Of a stretch of DNA of 64,000 bases, positions 24,400 to 32,537 are shown piece after piece; within the stretch, counting starts at the first letter, position 1; each line of letters begins with the position of its first letter. The notes below the pieces were generated by a model that was given only the letters and a program-made list of their open reading frames with translations, ran no database searches and was not told where the DNA came from. The DNA comes from DASUAO01 sp035763745. GTDB taxonomy: Bacteria > Actinomycetota > Acidimicrobiia > IMCC26256 > PALSA-555. The stretch is taken from positions 108,082-172,081 of the forward strand of contig DASUAO010000021.1 in assembly GCA_035763745.1 (NCBI GenBank). Reading direction: 5' to 3'. Position numbers and translations under genes: made by a program.

Positions 24400-24915
24400 A
24401 TGGTTGACGGCATCCCGACGTGGGAAGAAGTGGCCCGCGAGCATGGCCAGTTCCTCTACACGGTGGCGTTCCGTCTCACCGGCAACCGTGACGATGCACA
24501 AGATCTCGTGCAGGAAGCGCTCCTGAAGGTCCGACGAGGCCTGGAGCGCTACCAGCCGGGGTCCCTGGAAGGCTGGCTGGCCCGGATCGTGACCAACGTG
24601 TTCCTCGACGACATGCGGCGCCGGAAGCGGCGTCCCTCGTCCGCGCTCCCCGAGAACCCCGACCTCGTGCTGCCCGCGTCCCCGGCGGCCGACGAGGCGA
24701 GCCGGGAGCTGCCCGCCGACCTGCAGGCCGCGCTCTCGTCGCTCCCCGAGGACTTCCGTGTCCCCGTGGTGCTGTGCGACGTCGCCGACCAGAGCTACGA
24801 GCAGATCGCCGCCGCGCTCGACGTGCCGGTGGGGACCGTCCGCTCGAGGATCCACCGGGGTCGCCGCCTGCTGCGCGGCACGCTGGCGCCGGAAGGGGGC
24901 GGACGCGATGAGTGA
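24400..24915 (+). CDS. sigE: ECF RNA polymerase sigma factor, SigE-like
   Basis: 171 residues. Region 2 includes FLYTVAFRLTGNRDDAQDLVQEALLKV and GWLARIVTNVFLDDMRRRKR; region 4 includes LSSLPEDFRVPVVLCDVADQSYEQIAAAL and PVGTVRSRIHRGRRLLR. The order and the adjoining anti-sigma and RseB-like genes fit the mycobacterial SigE envelope-stress group. A matching ECF promoter lies directly upstream, so it probably controls its own gene and htrA. Its end overlaps the anti-sigma gene by eight bases, giving coupled translation. Confidence 0.9.
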   Translation: MVDGIPTWEEVAREHGQFLYTVAFRLTGNRDDAQDLVQEALLKVRRGLERYQPGSLEGWLARIVTNVFLDDMRRRKRRPSSALPENPDLVLPASPAADEASRELPADLQAALSSLPEDFRVPVVLCDVADQSYEQIAAALDVPVGTVRSRIHRGRRLLRGTLAPEGGGRDE

Positions 24916-25426
24916 GCTCGAGCTCTCCGAGGACCTCCTCTCGGCGCTCGTCGACGGCGAGCTCGACGACGCGGCCCGCGTCGCCGTCGAGTCCCGGCTC
25001 GCGTCGAGCGAGGAGTGGCAGGCGGTGCTCGCCGAGGTCGCCGAGACACGCGCCGCGATCCGTGGGCTGGCTCCTGTCGAGGCGCCGGCCGGCTTCTGGG
25101 AACGGGTGCTCGCCGAGGCACCGTCCGACGACGCGGTCGTCGACCTCGCGGTACGGCGCCGAGAGCGCAGACGTTCGGACGTGCGTCCCTCACCCCGCAC
25201 TGTGCGGGTGAGGGACGCATCAAGGACACGACGGGTGGCGATGCTCGCCGGGGTCGCGGCGGCGGCCGCGTTCGTCGTCGGGGTCGCGGCGGTCCCGAGC
25301 ACGCCCAACGATCGCGTCCAGCCTCCGGTCGCGGCGTTCTCCGACGCGCACTCGACGCGCTCGTCGGTGGGCGACGACGCGATCAGCACGCTCGCCCCCG
25401 TCGCGGTCTCGAGCTTCGGGCGATGA
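24908..25426 (+). CDS. rseA: Anti-sigma factor (RseA-like), with in-frame palindrome insertion
   Basis: 172 residues. The N-terminal cytosolic domain (about 1-75: ELSEDLLSALVDGELDDAAR and RLASSEEWQAVLAEVAETRA) is an anti-sigma domain without the zinc-binding HxxxCxxC motif. One membrane helix follows (VAMLAGVAAAAAFVVGVAAV, about 110-130), then a 40-residue external tail. Between the two, codons about 92-105 are encoded by a near-perfect DNA palindrome that also occurs elsewhere in the window; it adds VRPSPRTVRVRDAS to the linker without breaking the frame. The gene overlaps both neighbours (8 bases with sigE, ATGA with the RseB-like gene). Confidence 0.82.
   Translation: MSELELSEDLLSALVDGELDDAARVAVESRLASSEEWQAVLAEVAETRAAIRGLAPVEAPAGFWERVLAEAPSDDAVVDLAVRRRERRRSDVRPSPRTVRVRDASRTRRVAMLAGVAAAAAFVVGVAAVPSTPNDRVQPPVAAFSDAHSTRSSVGDDAISTLAPVAVSSFGR
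25182..25219. repeat. Palindromic repeat family B, copy inside the anti-sigma gene
   Basis: TGCGTCCCTCACC(C)CGCAC (25182-25200) pairs with GTGCGGGTGAGGGACGCA (25202-25219) across 18 bases, with one unpaired C. The copy at 42862-42899 has the same arms, including the extra C in the left arm. Length and phase keep the anti-sigma frame open. Confidence 0.8.
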
Positions 25427-26445
25427 ACGGTCACCTGCGTCCCGGTCACGTGCGTCGGGGGGCGTTCACCGCCACCTTCGTGGTGGGAGCGCTGGCCGTG
25501 CTCACCGTGCCGTCGGCGGCCGCTGATCCCGGACCGGCCGGGGTGATCGAGCGCGCGCGGAGCGCGTCCGCCGACACGACCATCGCCGGGACGATCGAGG
25601 TCCAGTGGCTCGAGGACGGCCGCTACCACGTGGAGCGGGCTGGTGCGCGCGCTGACGGGACCTCGTTCATCGTCGGTCGGGGCGACCGGCGAGCGGTCGG
25701 GACCGACGGCGTGCGCTGGCTGCCGGACGCCGAAGAGCCGGACACAGGAGAGGCGGTCGCGTGGGGATCGGCCCCGACGCCGGATCCTGATGCCGCGTGG
25801 GACCTCGATCTCGGGAGATCGAGCTCGGTTGCGGGCCGCGCCGCGATCGTGGTTCGGGCGCGTGACGAAGACGGGGCGGTCCGAGCGCGGTTCTTCGTCG
25901 ACGAGGACACCGACGTCCTGTTGCGCCGCGACGTGCTCGATCGGGACGGCACCGTCATCCGCTCGGTGCGCTTCACCCAGATCCGCCTCGCCGAGGGCTC
26001 TCCCGCGGTCCCCAGTCCACCCACCCGCAGTCCGGCGGTGCCCCAGCCACCGAGCGACGACGACGGCTCGGAGTCCTTCCCCGCCCCGGAGCACCTCGAC
26101 CCCGGGTTCCGGCTCCTCGGCCGCTACCTGCACCCCGACGGCGCGATCCAGCTCTTCTACGCCGACGGGCTGTTCAGCCTCTCGGTCTTCGAGCAGGCCG
26201 GTGTCGTCGACTGGTCGAGCATCCCGGCGGGGGGCGTCCGCGGCGAGGTCGGCGGCAATCGGGCCCACACGTTCGCGACCGCGACCGGCACCGTGGTCGT
26301 GTGGGGCACCGACGATGTCGTGCTCACGGCGATCTCCGACGCGCCACCGGACGCGGTCGCGGTGGCGCTCGAGGGCGTCAAGGCGAGTCGGGGGTTCTTC
26401 CCCCGCGCCGCCGACTTCGTGCTCGGGCCGTTCGGGTGGGACTGA
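25423..26445 (+). CDS. Exported RseB/MucB-like regulatory protein
   Basis: 340 residues, translationally coupled to the anti-sigma gene (ATGA). An N-terminal hydrophobic segment (AFTATFVVGALAVLTVPSAAA) is a signal peptide or anchor. The mature N-terminal part (about 40-185, DTTIAGTIEVQWLEDGRYHV, RARFFVDEDTDVLLRRDVLD, VIRSVRFTQI) resembles the lipoprotein-localisation-like domain of MucB/RseB. A Pro/Ser-rich linker (about 195-220) leads to a second domain ending GFFPRAADFVLGPFGWD. In RseB systems this protein binds the external part of RseA and protects it from cleavage. No other function is indicated. Confidence 0.75.
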   Translation: MNGHLRPGHVRRGAFTATFVVGALAVLTVPSAAADPGPAGVIERARSASADTTIAGTIEVQWLEDGRYHVERAGARADGTSFIVGRGDRRAVGTDGVRWLPDAEEPDTGEAVAWGSAPTPDPDAAWDLDLGRSSSVAGRAAIVVRARDEDGAVRARFFVDEDTDVLLRRDVLDRDGTVIRSVRFTQIRLAEGSPAVPSPPTRSPAVPQPPSDDDGSESFPAPEHLDPGFRLLGRYLHPDGAIQLFYADGLFSLSVFEQAGVVDWSSIPAGGVRGEVGGNRAHTFATATGTVVVWGTDDVVLTAISDAPPDAVAVALEGVKASRGFFPRAADFVLGPFGWD

Positions 26446-26474
26446 CCCAGTGTCGGCGCCGGAGGAGGCGCCCC

Positions 26475-26558
26475 ATGGAAGAGTCCGTCACCACGCTCGA
26501 CCCGTACCGAATCGAGAGCCCACGACGCGCGCCCGTGCTCGGCGCGACCGCGGGGTAG
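26475..26558 (+). CDS. Possible 27-residue small protein
   Basis: A short frame MEESVTTLDPYRIESPRRAP... behind a strong GGAGGAGG seven bases before ATG 26475. It follows the RseB-like gene by 29 bases. Nothing else explains so good a ribosome-binding site, but the peptide is not recognised and has no membrane segment. The remaining bases up to the convergent whiB gene hold nothing further that I can identify. Confidence 0.35.
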   Translation: MEESVTTLDPYRIESPRRAPVLGATAG

Positions 26559-26600
26559 TCGGCCTCGTGACGCCGGATGCGAGCGGTGGCGACTCCGAGG

Positions 26601-26891
26601 TCAGTGGGCGGCGGTGAGGCGACGCCGCCGGAGGATGCGGCGCCGTTCCCGCTCGGAGCAGCCGCCCCAGACCCCGTGCTCGATCCGGAACTCGAGCGCG
26701 TACTCGAGGCAGGGTGCCTTCACCGGGCAGTCGGCACAGACCTTGCGCGCCCGGTCGACACCCACGCCGTCGGAGGGGAAGAACATCCCGGCCGGCGCCT
26801 CGCGGCAGAGGGCCCGGTTCATCCAGGGCGGGGTCTGGTGGTCCGGCTCCGAAGGGGTGGAGCCGGCGGCGGAACGGGAGGCATCCATCAT
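26601..26891 (-). CDS. WhiB-family iron-sulfur transcription regulator
   Basis: 96 residues from ATG 26891 (26888 is an adjacent alternative). Cluster ligands are C29, C52, C55 and C61 (RALCREAP, KVCADCPVKAPCLEYAL). GVWGG is at about 73-77, and the basic end RERRRILRRRRL contacts DNA. It differs from the WhiB at 21072, with a longer N-terminus and an acidic Pro-rich start (GSTPSEPDHQTPPW) as in WhiB1/WhiB4-like proteins. It is divergent from htrA, separated by 184 bases, so it might share stress control with the SigE cluster; this is inference. Confidence 0.88.
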   Translation of the reverse strand: MMDASRSAAGSTPSEPDHQTPPWMNRALCREAPAGMFFPSDGVGVDRARKVCADCPVKAPCLEYALEFRIEHGVWGGCSERERRRILRRRRLTAAH

Positions 26892-26990
26892 GTGGTGGGA
26901 ACGCTCGGGCGACGTCGGGGGTTCCCGAGCTTCCTCAGGTTCCTCTCATCAGGTCCGGACAGTATCGGTACGAGAACGACGCGAAGGGGC

Positions 26991-27017
26991 GGAACTGTTT
27001 CGACCGCTCCCGACGTT
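26991..27017 (+). promoter_or_regulatory. SigE-type ECF promoter upstream of htrA
   Basis: GGAAC (26991-26995) and CGTT (27014-27017), 18 bases apart, resemble the promoter found before the sigma gene. A weaker pair GGAAC (26898-26902) and GGTT (26920-26923) lies further upstream. The 5' leader would be about 50 bases. Confidence 0.5.
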
Positions 27018-27075
27018 CCATCGTGGACAACGGTGACCCCGTCCCCGTATTGCACCCACCAGCAACGGAGTTGAC

Positions 27076-28275
27076 ATGGCCGAGCTCCCCTTCCCTCCTC
27101 CCACCTTCCCGTCCGCCGACACGCCGGCTCCGGGGCCGTCGTCGGCGCTCCCGCCCTGGCCGCCCCAGGAGCAGCCTTCGGGGCGTCGCGGCCGTCGTCG
27201 GTCCCGTGACGTGCTCGTGGGCGCGCTGGCCGGTGGTCTCGTCGGTGCACTCGCCGCAGGTGGGCTCGCGCTCGCGTTCGACGACGGCTCGTCGACGACG
27301 AACGTCGTGAGCTCCGGCGCCGTGCCGGTCGTGAGTCGACCGTCGTCCACGGTCGAGGGAGGCACCGACATCGCGTCGATCATCGAGAAGGCCGAGCCGG
27401 CCATCGTGGCGATCACCACCGATGACGGGCCGGGCAGCGGCACCGGCGGCGCGGGGACGGGTGTGGTGATCACCGACGACGGGTTCGTCGTGACGAACAA
27501 CCATGTGGTCGAGGGCGCGTCCACCATCGAGGTCGCCTTCACCAACGGCGAGATCGAAGGGGCGACCATCGTCGGGCGCGACCCGTCGAACGACCTCGCG
27601 GTCCTGAAGGTGGCCCGCACCGGGCTGCCGGCCGTCGAGCTCGGCGACTCGGATCAGATCCAGGTCGGCGACGAGGTGGTGGCCATCGGCAACGCGCTGG
27701 CGCTCGAGGGGGGTCTGAGCGTGACCCGCGGGATCATCTCGGGCACCGACCGCACGGTCGACACCAACGTGGGGAGCAGCCTCGTCGGGATGCTCCAGAC
27801 CGACGCAGCGATCAACCCTGGGAACTCGGGTGGGCCGCTGCTCGACGCGCAGGGCCGCGTGATCGGGATCAACACGGCGATCGCGAACCCAGCTTCGGCG
27901 CAGAACGTGGGCTTCGCGATCCCGATCTCGAAGGCGAGCCCGATCATCGAGGATCTGCGCCTCGGCCGGAAGGGAGCATTCCTCGGGGTCTCGACGGAGA
28001 CCGTGACGCCGGCGCGGGCGCGTGAAGCCGGCCTGGCCGTGTCCACGGGGGCGATCGTCGTGCAGGTCACGCCGGGCTCCCCCGCCGAGGACGCGGGCGT
28101 GGAGGTCGGCGACGTGATCGTCGCGATCGGCGACACACCGGTGGACACGACGGCCGATGTCCAGACCGCAGTGCGTGAGAACCGGCCCGGTGACACGGTG
28201 AAGGTGATCGTCGACCGCGACGGCGAGCGCGTGACGATCGAGGCGGTCCTGGCCGAGCGGCCCGACGCGGGCTGA
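27076..28275 (+). CDS. htrA: Membrane-anchored HtrA/DegP serine protease with PDZ domain
   Basis: 399 residues. A Pro-rich cytosolic start and basic patch (RRGRRRSRDV) precede one membrane helix (about 47-68). The S1C protease domain has the full triad: H143 in VTNNHVVEG, D173 in DPSNDLAVLK and S251 in NPGNSGGPLL. A PDZ domain occupies about 295-395 (PGSPAEDAGVEVGDVIVAIG). It degrades or refolds damaged exported proteins. An ECF-type promoter upstream and the nearby sigma/anti-sigma/RseB genes place it in the envelope-stress regulon, as in mycobacterial sigE-rseA-htrA. GCCGG-ACC-CCGGC after the stop could form a weak hairpin. Confidence 0.93.
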   Translation: MAELPFPPPTFPSADTPAPGPSSALPPWPPQEQPSGRRGRRRSRDVLVGALAGGLVGALAAGGLALAFDDGSSTTNVVSSGAVPVVSRPSSTVEGGTDIASIIEKAEPAIVAITTDDGPGSGTGGAGTGVVITDDGFVVTNNHVVEGASTIEVAFTNGEIEGATIVGRDPSNDLAVLKVARTGLPAVELGDSDQIQVGDEVVAIGNALALEGGLSVTRGIISGTDRTVDTNVGSSLVGMLQTDAAINPGNSGGPLLDAQGRVIGINTAIANPASAQNVGFAIPISKASPIIEDLRLGRKGAFLGVSTETVTPARAREAGLAVSTGAIVVQVTPGSPAEDAGVEVGDVIVAIGDTPVDTTADVQTAVRENRPGDTVKVIVDRDGERVTIEAVLAERPDAG

Positions 28276-28378
28276 GCACCCGACCCCGACGCCGGACCCC
28301 GGCGCCGGGGCCAGGTACCCTCGTTGGGCGCCCGGGACCCACGATCGGCGCACGAACACGACTCGAACCAGGAGCATC

Positions 28379-28648
28379 ATGGCGATCGAACCCGAGGAGC
28401 TCGAGCAGCTCCCTCCCGTCGGGCACGTGAAGGTCGTGTACCTCGGCCCGACGGCGCCCCACTGGGAGGTGCATGCCGTCTTCGGCGACGGTCGCCTCAT
28501 CGACAACTTCCGTCAGCGCGCCATCGCCCGGCTCCAGCTCCTGCCGCCGCACGACCCGCAGTTCCGGCGCAACCGGGAGCGTGTGAACCGCGACGCCGAG
28601 CGGGAGCGCCTCATCCTCGACTGGGACCTCGGCTACCCGGAGGAATAG
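28379..28648 (+). CDS. Conserved small protein of unknown function
   Basis: 89 residues with a good AGGAG before ATG 28379. It is acidic at the start, then contains HVKVVYLGPTAPHWEVHAVF and a basic helix (FQ..QFRRNRERVNRDAERERL in part). No membrane segment or cysteine. Not recognised. A TACCCT about 60 bases upstream could be its -10. The gene ends one base before the convergent pstA stop. Confidence 0.6.
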   Translation: MAIEPEELEQLPPVGHVKVVYLGPTAPHWEVHAVFGDGRLIDNFRQRAIARLQLLPPHDPQFRRNRERVNRDAERERLILDWDLGYPEE

Positions 28649-29608
28649 CTACCAGCGCTGCTCGTAGCGGTTGCGGAGCAGCACCGCGGCGAGGTTCGCG
28701 ACGAGGGTGATCGCGAGCAGCACGAGGATCGCCGCCGCCGCGAGCTCGGTGTTGAACTCGGTCTTGGCGTCCGTGGCCCACTGGTACACGACCTGGGGCA
28801 GCGCCGTGTAGGTCGTCGTGAACTTGTCGAAGAAGCCGGCGTCGCCGGTCGTGAAGAACGTCCCGAAGAACGCGCCGACCAGGATCAACGGTGCCGTCTC
28901 GCCGATCGCCCGCGACAGCGACAGCACGGTGCCGGTGAGCATCCCGGCGAACGAGTTGGGGATGACCAGTCGCCGTGTGACCTCCCACTTCGTCGCGCCG
29001 ACGCCGTAGCCGCCTTCTCGGAGCGACTGCGGCACCGCGCGCAAGGACTCGGATGCCGTGATGATCACGATCGGCAGGACGAGGACGGCAAGCGTGAGAC
29101 CGCCGGAGATCAGGGTTCGCCCTCCCGTGAGGCCACCGCCCGACCCGAGATCGGTGCCGAGGAGCTGCACGAAGACCGCCAGACCCAAGAGTCCGTAGAC
29201 GACGGAAGGCACACCGGCGAGGTTGCGGATGTTGAGTCTCACGATCCCGGTGAGCCGGTTGTCGGGCGCGTACTCCTCGAGGTAGATCGCGGTCGCGATC
29301 CCGAGGGGGAACGCGACGACGACCACGACGAGCGCCAACGCGACGGACCCGAAGATCGCTTGGGAGACACCGGCGCGCTCGGGGAGGCGCGAGAGGTTCG
29401 AAGTGAGGAAGTCTCCACCACGATCGGTGATCACACCGGCGCCGTCGGAGATCACCGTGCCGACGAGGAGCGCGATGAACGCGAGGCACGTCAGGAGGCA
29501 GAGCAGCAGCACCGCCTGGAAGCCGAGTCCCGCGAGATCGACCCGGCGCCCGTGGAGCGACCGGTCCGTCGTGAGGTTCCGGGCGATCGTGGTGTCCGCG
29601 GCCGACAT
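28649..29608 (-). CDS. pstA: Phosphate ABC transporter permease PstA
   Basis: 319 residues with six membrane helices after a short N-terminal region. The cytoplasmic loop carries EAA-type residues ESLRAVPQSLREGGYGVGATKW, which couples to PstB. The family phrases SVVYGLLGLAVFVQ and RAIGETAPLILVGAFFG are present. PstA and PstC form the channel of the high-affinity phosphate importer. The gene starts with ATG 29608 overlapping the pstC stop by one base. The operon order is pstS-pstC-pstA; pstB lies separately on the opposite strand. Confidence 0.93.
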   Translation of the reverse strand: MSAADTTIARNLTTDRSLHGRRVDLAGLGFQAVLLLCLLTCLAFIALLVGTVISDGAGVITDRGGDFLTSNLSRLPERAGVSQAIFGSVALALVVVVVAFPLGIATAIYLEEYAPDNRLTGIVRLNIRNLAGVPSVVYGLLGLAVFVQLLGTDLGSGGGLTGGRTLISGGLTLAVLVLPIVIITASESLRAVPQSLREGGYGVGATKWEVTRRLVIPNSFAGMLTGTVLSLSRAIGETAPLILVGAFFGTFFTTGDAGFFDKFTTTYTALPQVVYQWATDAKTEFNTELAAAAILVLLAITLVANLAAVLLRNRYEQRW

Positions 29609-30564
29609 CAGTACTGCTCCCGGACCCGCTTGACGAACGAGTTCCCGATGAGGTTCAGCCCGAGGGTGACGATGAAGAGCAGCAGCCCCAGGAAGAAGAG
29701 GCTGTTGTAGGCCTGTCCGGCGCCCGCGCCGCCGCCACCCGCGACCTGATCGGTGCCGGCCGCGAGCGATGCCATCGCGGCGGTCACGGTCATGCCGACG
29801 TCGGATGCGTTCGACGTGAAGCGCGCTTCACCGAAGGCTCCCGCGGCGAGCGCGACGACCATGGTCTCGCCGATCGCGCGCGACATGGCGAGGATCAGTG
29901 CCGCGACGATCCCCGAGATGGACGCGGGGATGATGACCCGGACGATCGTCGAGATCTTCCGGGCCCCCATGCCGTACGAGGCCTCACGAAGCGCGTAGGG
30001 CACCGCGCGCATCGCATCTTCGCTGACTGATGCGACGAGCGGCGTCACGAGGATGCCGACTCCCACGCCCGCGGCGGCGAGGCTGAAGACGTCGGCGCTG
30101 GTCAGGACCCGCTGGACGATCTCGGGGCCGATCCAGGCGACGGCGAAGAACCCGATGACGATGCTCGGGATGCCGGCGAGCACCTCGAGGATCGGCTTGA
30201 GGATCCTGCGTGCTCTCGGCCGTGCGTACTCCGCGAGGTAGATGGCGGCGCCGAGACCCAGCGGTGTCGCGATGAGCATCGCGATCGCGGTCACGAGGAG
30301 CGAACCCATGAAGAGCGTGGCGAGGTCGAACTGCCCGATTCGGGGCGACCACTTCTCCAGGGTCCAGAGCGAGCCCAGGTCGACGTTGGTCGCGAACTCG
30401 AACGACTTGCCGAGGAGCGATGCGACGATCGCGATGCTCACCGCGAGCGACGAGAACCCCGCGAACGAGAGGGCCCGGCGGACTCTCCGCTCGCGCCGGA
30501 GCCGCCGTGGATCTCCGGAGAGATCCAGCGGCGGAGCCGGGGCGGTGGGGGACAGCGCGGTCAC
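29608..30564 (-). CDS. pstC: Phosphate ABC transporter permease PstC
   Basis: 318 residues. After about 35 basic residues (DPRRLRRERRVRRALSF) come six helices, with PSIVIGFFAVAWIGPEIV, EDAMRAVPYALREASYGMGARK (the coupling loop) and MSRAIGETMVVALAAGAFG. It is the second permease subunit of the Pst importer. The start is GTG 30564, ten bases after the pstS stop. A Gly-rich periplasmic loop (QVAGGGGAGAGQAYN) near the C-terminus is unusual but harmless. Confidence 0.92.
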   Translation of the reverse strand: MTALSPTAPAPPLDLSGDPRRLRRERRVRRALSFAGFSSLAVSIAIVASLLGKSFEFATNVDLGSLWTLEKWSPRIGQFDLATLFMGSLLVTAIAMLIATPLGLGAAIYLAEYARPRARRILKPILEVLAGIPSIVIGFFAVAWIGPEIVQRVLTSADVFSLAAAGVGVGILVTPLVASVSEDAMRAVPYALREASYGMGARKISTIVRVIIPASISGIVAALILAMSRAIGETMVVALAAGAFGEARFTSNASDVGMTVTAAMASLAAGTDQVAGGGGAGAGQAYNSLFFLGLLLFIVTLGLNLIGNSFVKRVREQY

Positions 30565-30574
30565 GGTGTCGCGA

Positions 30575-31612
30575 TCAGCCCTTCAATGCCTTCCAGGTCG
30601 CGATGGCCTCGCGGATCGTCGCCGACGGCTGGGGAACGTACCCGGAGTCGGCGACCGACCCGGTGAGGTTCGCCTTGGTGAAGTAGAAGTCGAGGAAGCC
30701 CTTGAGCGCCTTGTTGGCACCGACCTCGGTGTTGTTGGCGTAGACGAACAGATCACGACGCAGCGGGTACGTGCCCTTCTGGATCGTCTTCCTCGTCGCC
30801 TTCACGCACTTGCCGGTCTCGGGGCTCACGATCGCGACATCGGCGAGGTCGACCTGGTTCTCCTCGTAGTAGGCGAACCCGAAGAACCCGATGCCGTCCT
30901 TGGACCCCTCGACGCGCTTGACGATGTCGTTGTCGTTGGGGAACTGGCCGTCGGAGTTCAGCACCTGCTTCGGCACCGTCTCGCCGGAGTCATCGACGAC
31001 CGTCTCGACCTTGCCCTCCTCGACGCGCTGCTCGAGGATCGACTCATAGCCGATCTCGATGAACGAGTCGTAGGTGCCGGACTCGGGTCCAGGAGTGAAC
31101 TTCTTGACCGATCCCTTCGAGGGGAGCGCCTTGTTGGTGCTCCCGAGCTCGGCGGCGATCGCCTGAGCGGTCGCGAACGTCCCGTCGGACTCAGGTCCGA
31201 AGAGCCCGTAGATCTGCGGGAAGTCGACGCACTTCAGCTTGCTGGCGGTGTTCGCGACGAGCGAGAGCCCGTCGATGGCCACGGGGAACTCCGTGTACTC
31301 GACGCCGTTCTCCGCACAGGCAGTCGCCTCCTCGTCCTTGATCGGACGCGACGCGTCCGAGGCGTCGGTCTCACCCTCGCAGAAGAGCTTGAACCCGTCG
31401 CCGGTTCCCGGTCCGTCGACGCGGACCGCGACTGCGGGGTTCTCCTCGGCGTAGAACTCGGCGATCAGCGAAGTGATCGGCTCGACGGTGGATGACCCCG
31501 AGATCGAGATGTCGCTGGATCCCTGCGCGTGTGCGATACCGGTCGAGAGCGACATCGAGAGAGCGATGAGCAACGCGGCGGCCGCGCCGGCCCGTCGGTG
31601 ACCTCGGTTCAT
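30575..31612 (-). CDS. pstS: Phosphate-binding protein PstS
   Basis: 345 residues. Residues 1-30 are a signal peptide (AAAALLIALSMSLSTGIAHA); no lipobox Cys is evident, so it is secreted or retained otherwise rather than lipid-anchored. Phosphate-site patterns are ISGSSTVEPITSLIAEFY, DGPGTGDGFKLFCEGETDASDASRPI and KKFTPGPESGTYDSFIE. A strong AGGAGG precedes ATG 31612. A Pho-box-like repeat and a -10 lie upstream, so expression should rise under phosphate starvation. Confidence 0.92.
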   Translation of the reverse strand: MNRGHRRAGAAAALLIALSMSLSTGIAHAQGSSDISISGSSTVEPITSLIAEFYAEENPAVAVRVDGPGTGDGFKLFCEGETDASDASRPIKDEEATACAENGVEYTEFPVAIDGLSLVANTASKLKCVDFPQIYGLFGPESDGTFATAQAIAAELGSTNKALPSKGSVKKFTPGPESGTYDSFIEIGYESILEQRVEEGKVETVVDDSGETVPKQVLNSDGQFPNDNDIVKRVEGSKDGIGFFGFAYYEENQVDLADVAIVSPETGKCVKATRKTIQKGTYPLRRDLFVYANNTEVGANKALKGFLDFYFTKANLTGSVADSGYVPQPSATIREAIATWKALKG

Positions 31613-31659
31613 GGTGTCCTCCTGGACATCCCTCGGGGGGAGGGTCGGTTGTCGATCGC

Positions 31660-31703
31660 AAGGTAGGAAACGCAGGTGACGACCGCCCGACGTCGCCGTG
31701 AAC
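31660..31703 (-). promoter_or_regulatory. Pho-box-like repeats and -10 before pstS
   Basis: On the minus strand three seven-base units, GTTCACG, CGTCGGG and CGTCACC, repeat every 11 bases (31703-31675), followed nine bases later by TACCTT (31665-31660). This resembles actinobacterial PhoP/RegX3 boxes, although the middle unit is poor. Confidence 0.5.
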
Positions 31704-31760
31704 GCCGACCGAATTCCCGGGCAACAGGCGGTAGACCGGTTGGGTCGAGATGCGGGACCG

Positions 31761-32477
31761 TCACTCTTCGGACGCGTCGTCGTCGAGGCGGCTCGGGAGA
31801 CGACCGGTCTCCATGAACTCCGTCCACGCGCCGACCAGCACCGCATGGTCCGCGATGCGCTCGTAGAAGCGACCGAGGAGCGCGAGCTGTACCGCGGTCT
31901 GCAAGCCGGCTTCGTCGCTCACCGACGAGGCGAAGATCTCACGGAACATGTCCTTCTGGAGGTCGTCCATCACGTCGTCCATGTCGGGGAGTGCGGCCGC
32001 GATCGCGGCATCGCCATCGGCGAACGCGTCGACTGCGAGGTCCTGTTGCGTCGTTGCCTGCTCGCCCATGCGGCGGATGAGGCCGCGGACCTTCGGTGAG
32101 AGCTCCGAGGGGTAGAGCCGGCGGGCGGCCTTCGCGATGCTGACCGTGAGGTCGGCAGTCAGCTGGATCTCGGTCAGGATCCGGAGGACGGCCAACAGGG
32201 TGCGCAGGTCGCGCGCCATGGGCTGCTGGGTGGCGAAGAGCTCGTAGACGCGGAGCTCGGTCCCTTCCTTCAGGGCATCGATGCGCTTGTCGTTGGCGAT
32301 CAGCGCGTCGACCGCGGCGAGGTCGGCGTCGAGGAGGCAGTGGGTGGCCGCGCCGATCGCCTCCGACGTCAACCCGGCCAGCCGGACCACGTCGCCCCGG
32401 ATCTCGTCGAGCTGCTCCGTGAAGCTGTGCCGGACCTCCTGGGGACCTTCCGGGACCGGTGCGTTCGTCTGGGCCAT
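31761..32477 (-). CDS. phoU: Phosphate signalling protein PhoU
   Basis: 238 residues with the two-fold three-helix-bundle repeat of PhoU: RHSFTEQLDEIRGDVVRLAG then ATQQPMARDLRTLLAVLRI in the first half, and MGEQATTQQDLAVDAFADGD then LGRFYERIADHAVLVGAW in the second. E/DxxxD residues on the helix surfaces probably bind metal clusters. PhoU connects the Pst transporter with the sensor kinase and restrains signalling when phosphate is ample. It is transcribed away from pstB, with Pho-box repeats between. ATG 32477 is preferred to an upstream start that would add 22 Pro/Gly-rich residues. Confidence 0.9.
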   Translation of the reverse strand: MAQTNAPVPEGPQEVRHSFTEQLDEIRGDVVRLAGLTSEAIGAATHCLLDADLAAVDALIANDKRIDALKEGTELRVYELFATQQPMARDLRTLLAVLRILTEIQLTADLTVSIAKAARRLYPSELSPKVRGLIRRMGEQATTQQDLAVDAFADGDAAIAAALPDMDDVMDDLQKDMFREIFASSVSDEAGLQTAVQLALLGRFYERIADHAVLVGAWTEFMETGRLPSRLDDDASEE

Positions 32478-32537
32478 GGGGGCATTGTTGCGTCCTCCAC
32501 CGGTGGGCGCGGGTCCAGGGCCCGGCCGCGGGCAACT

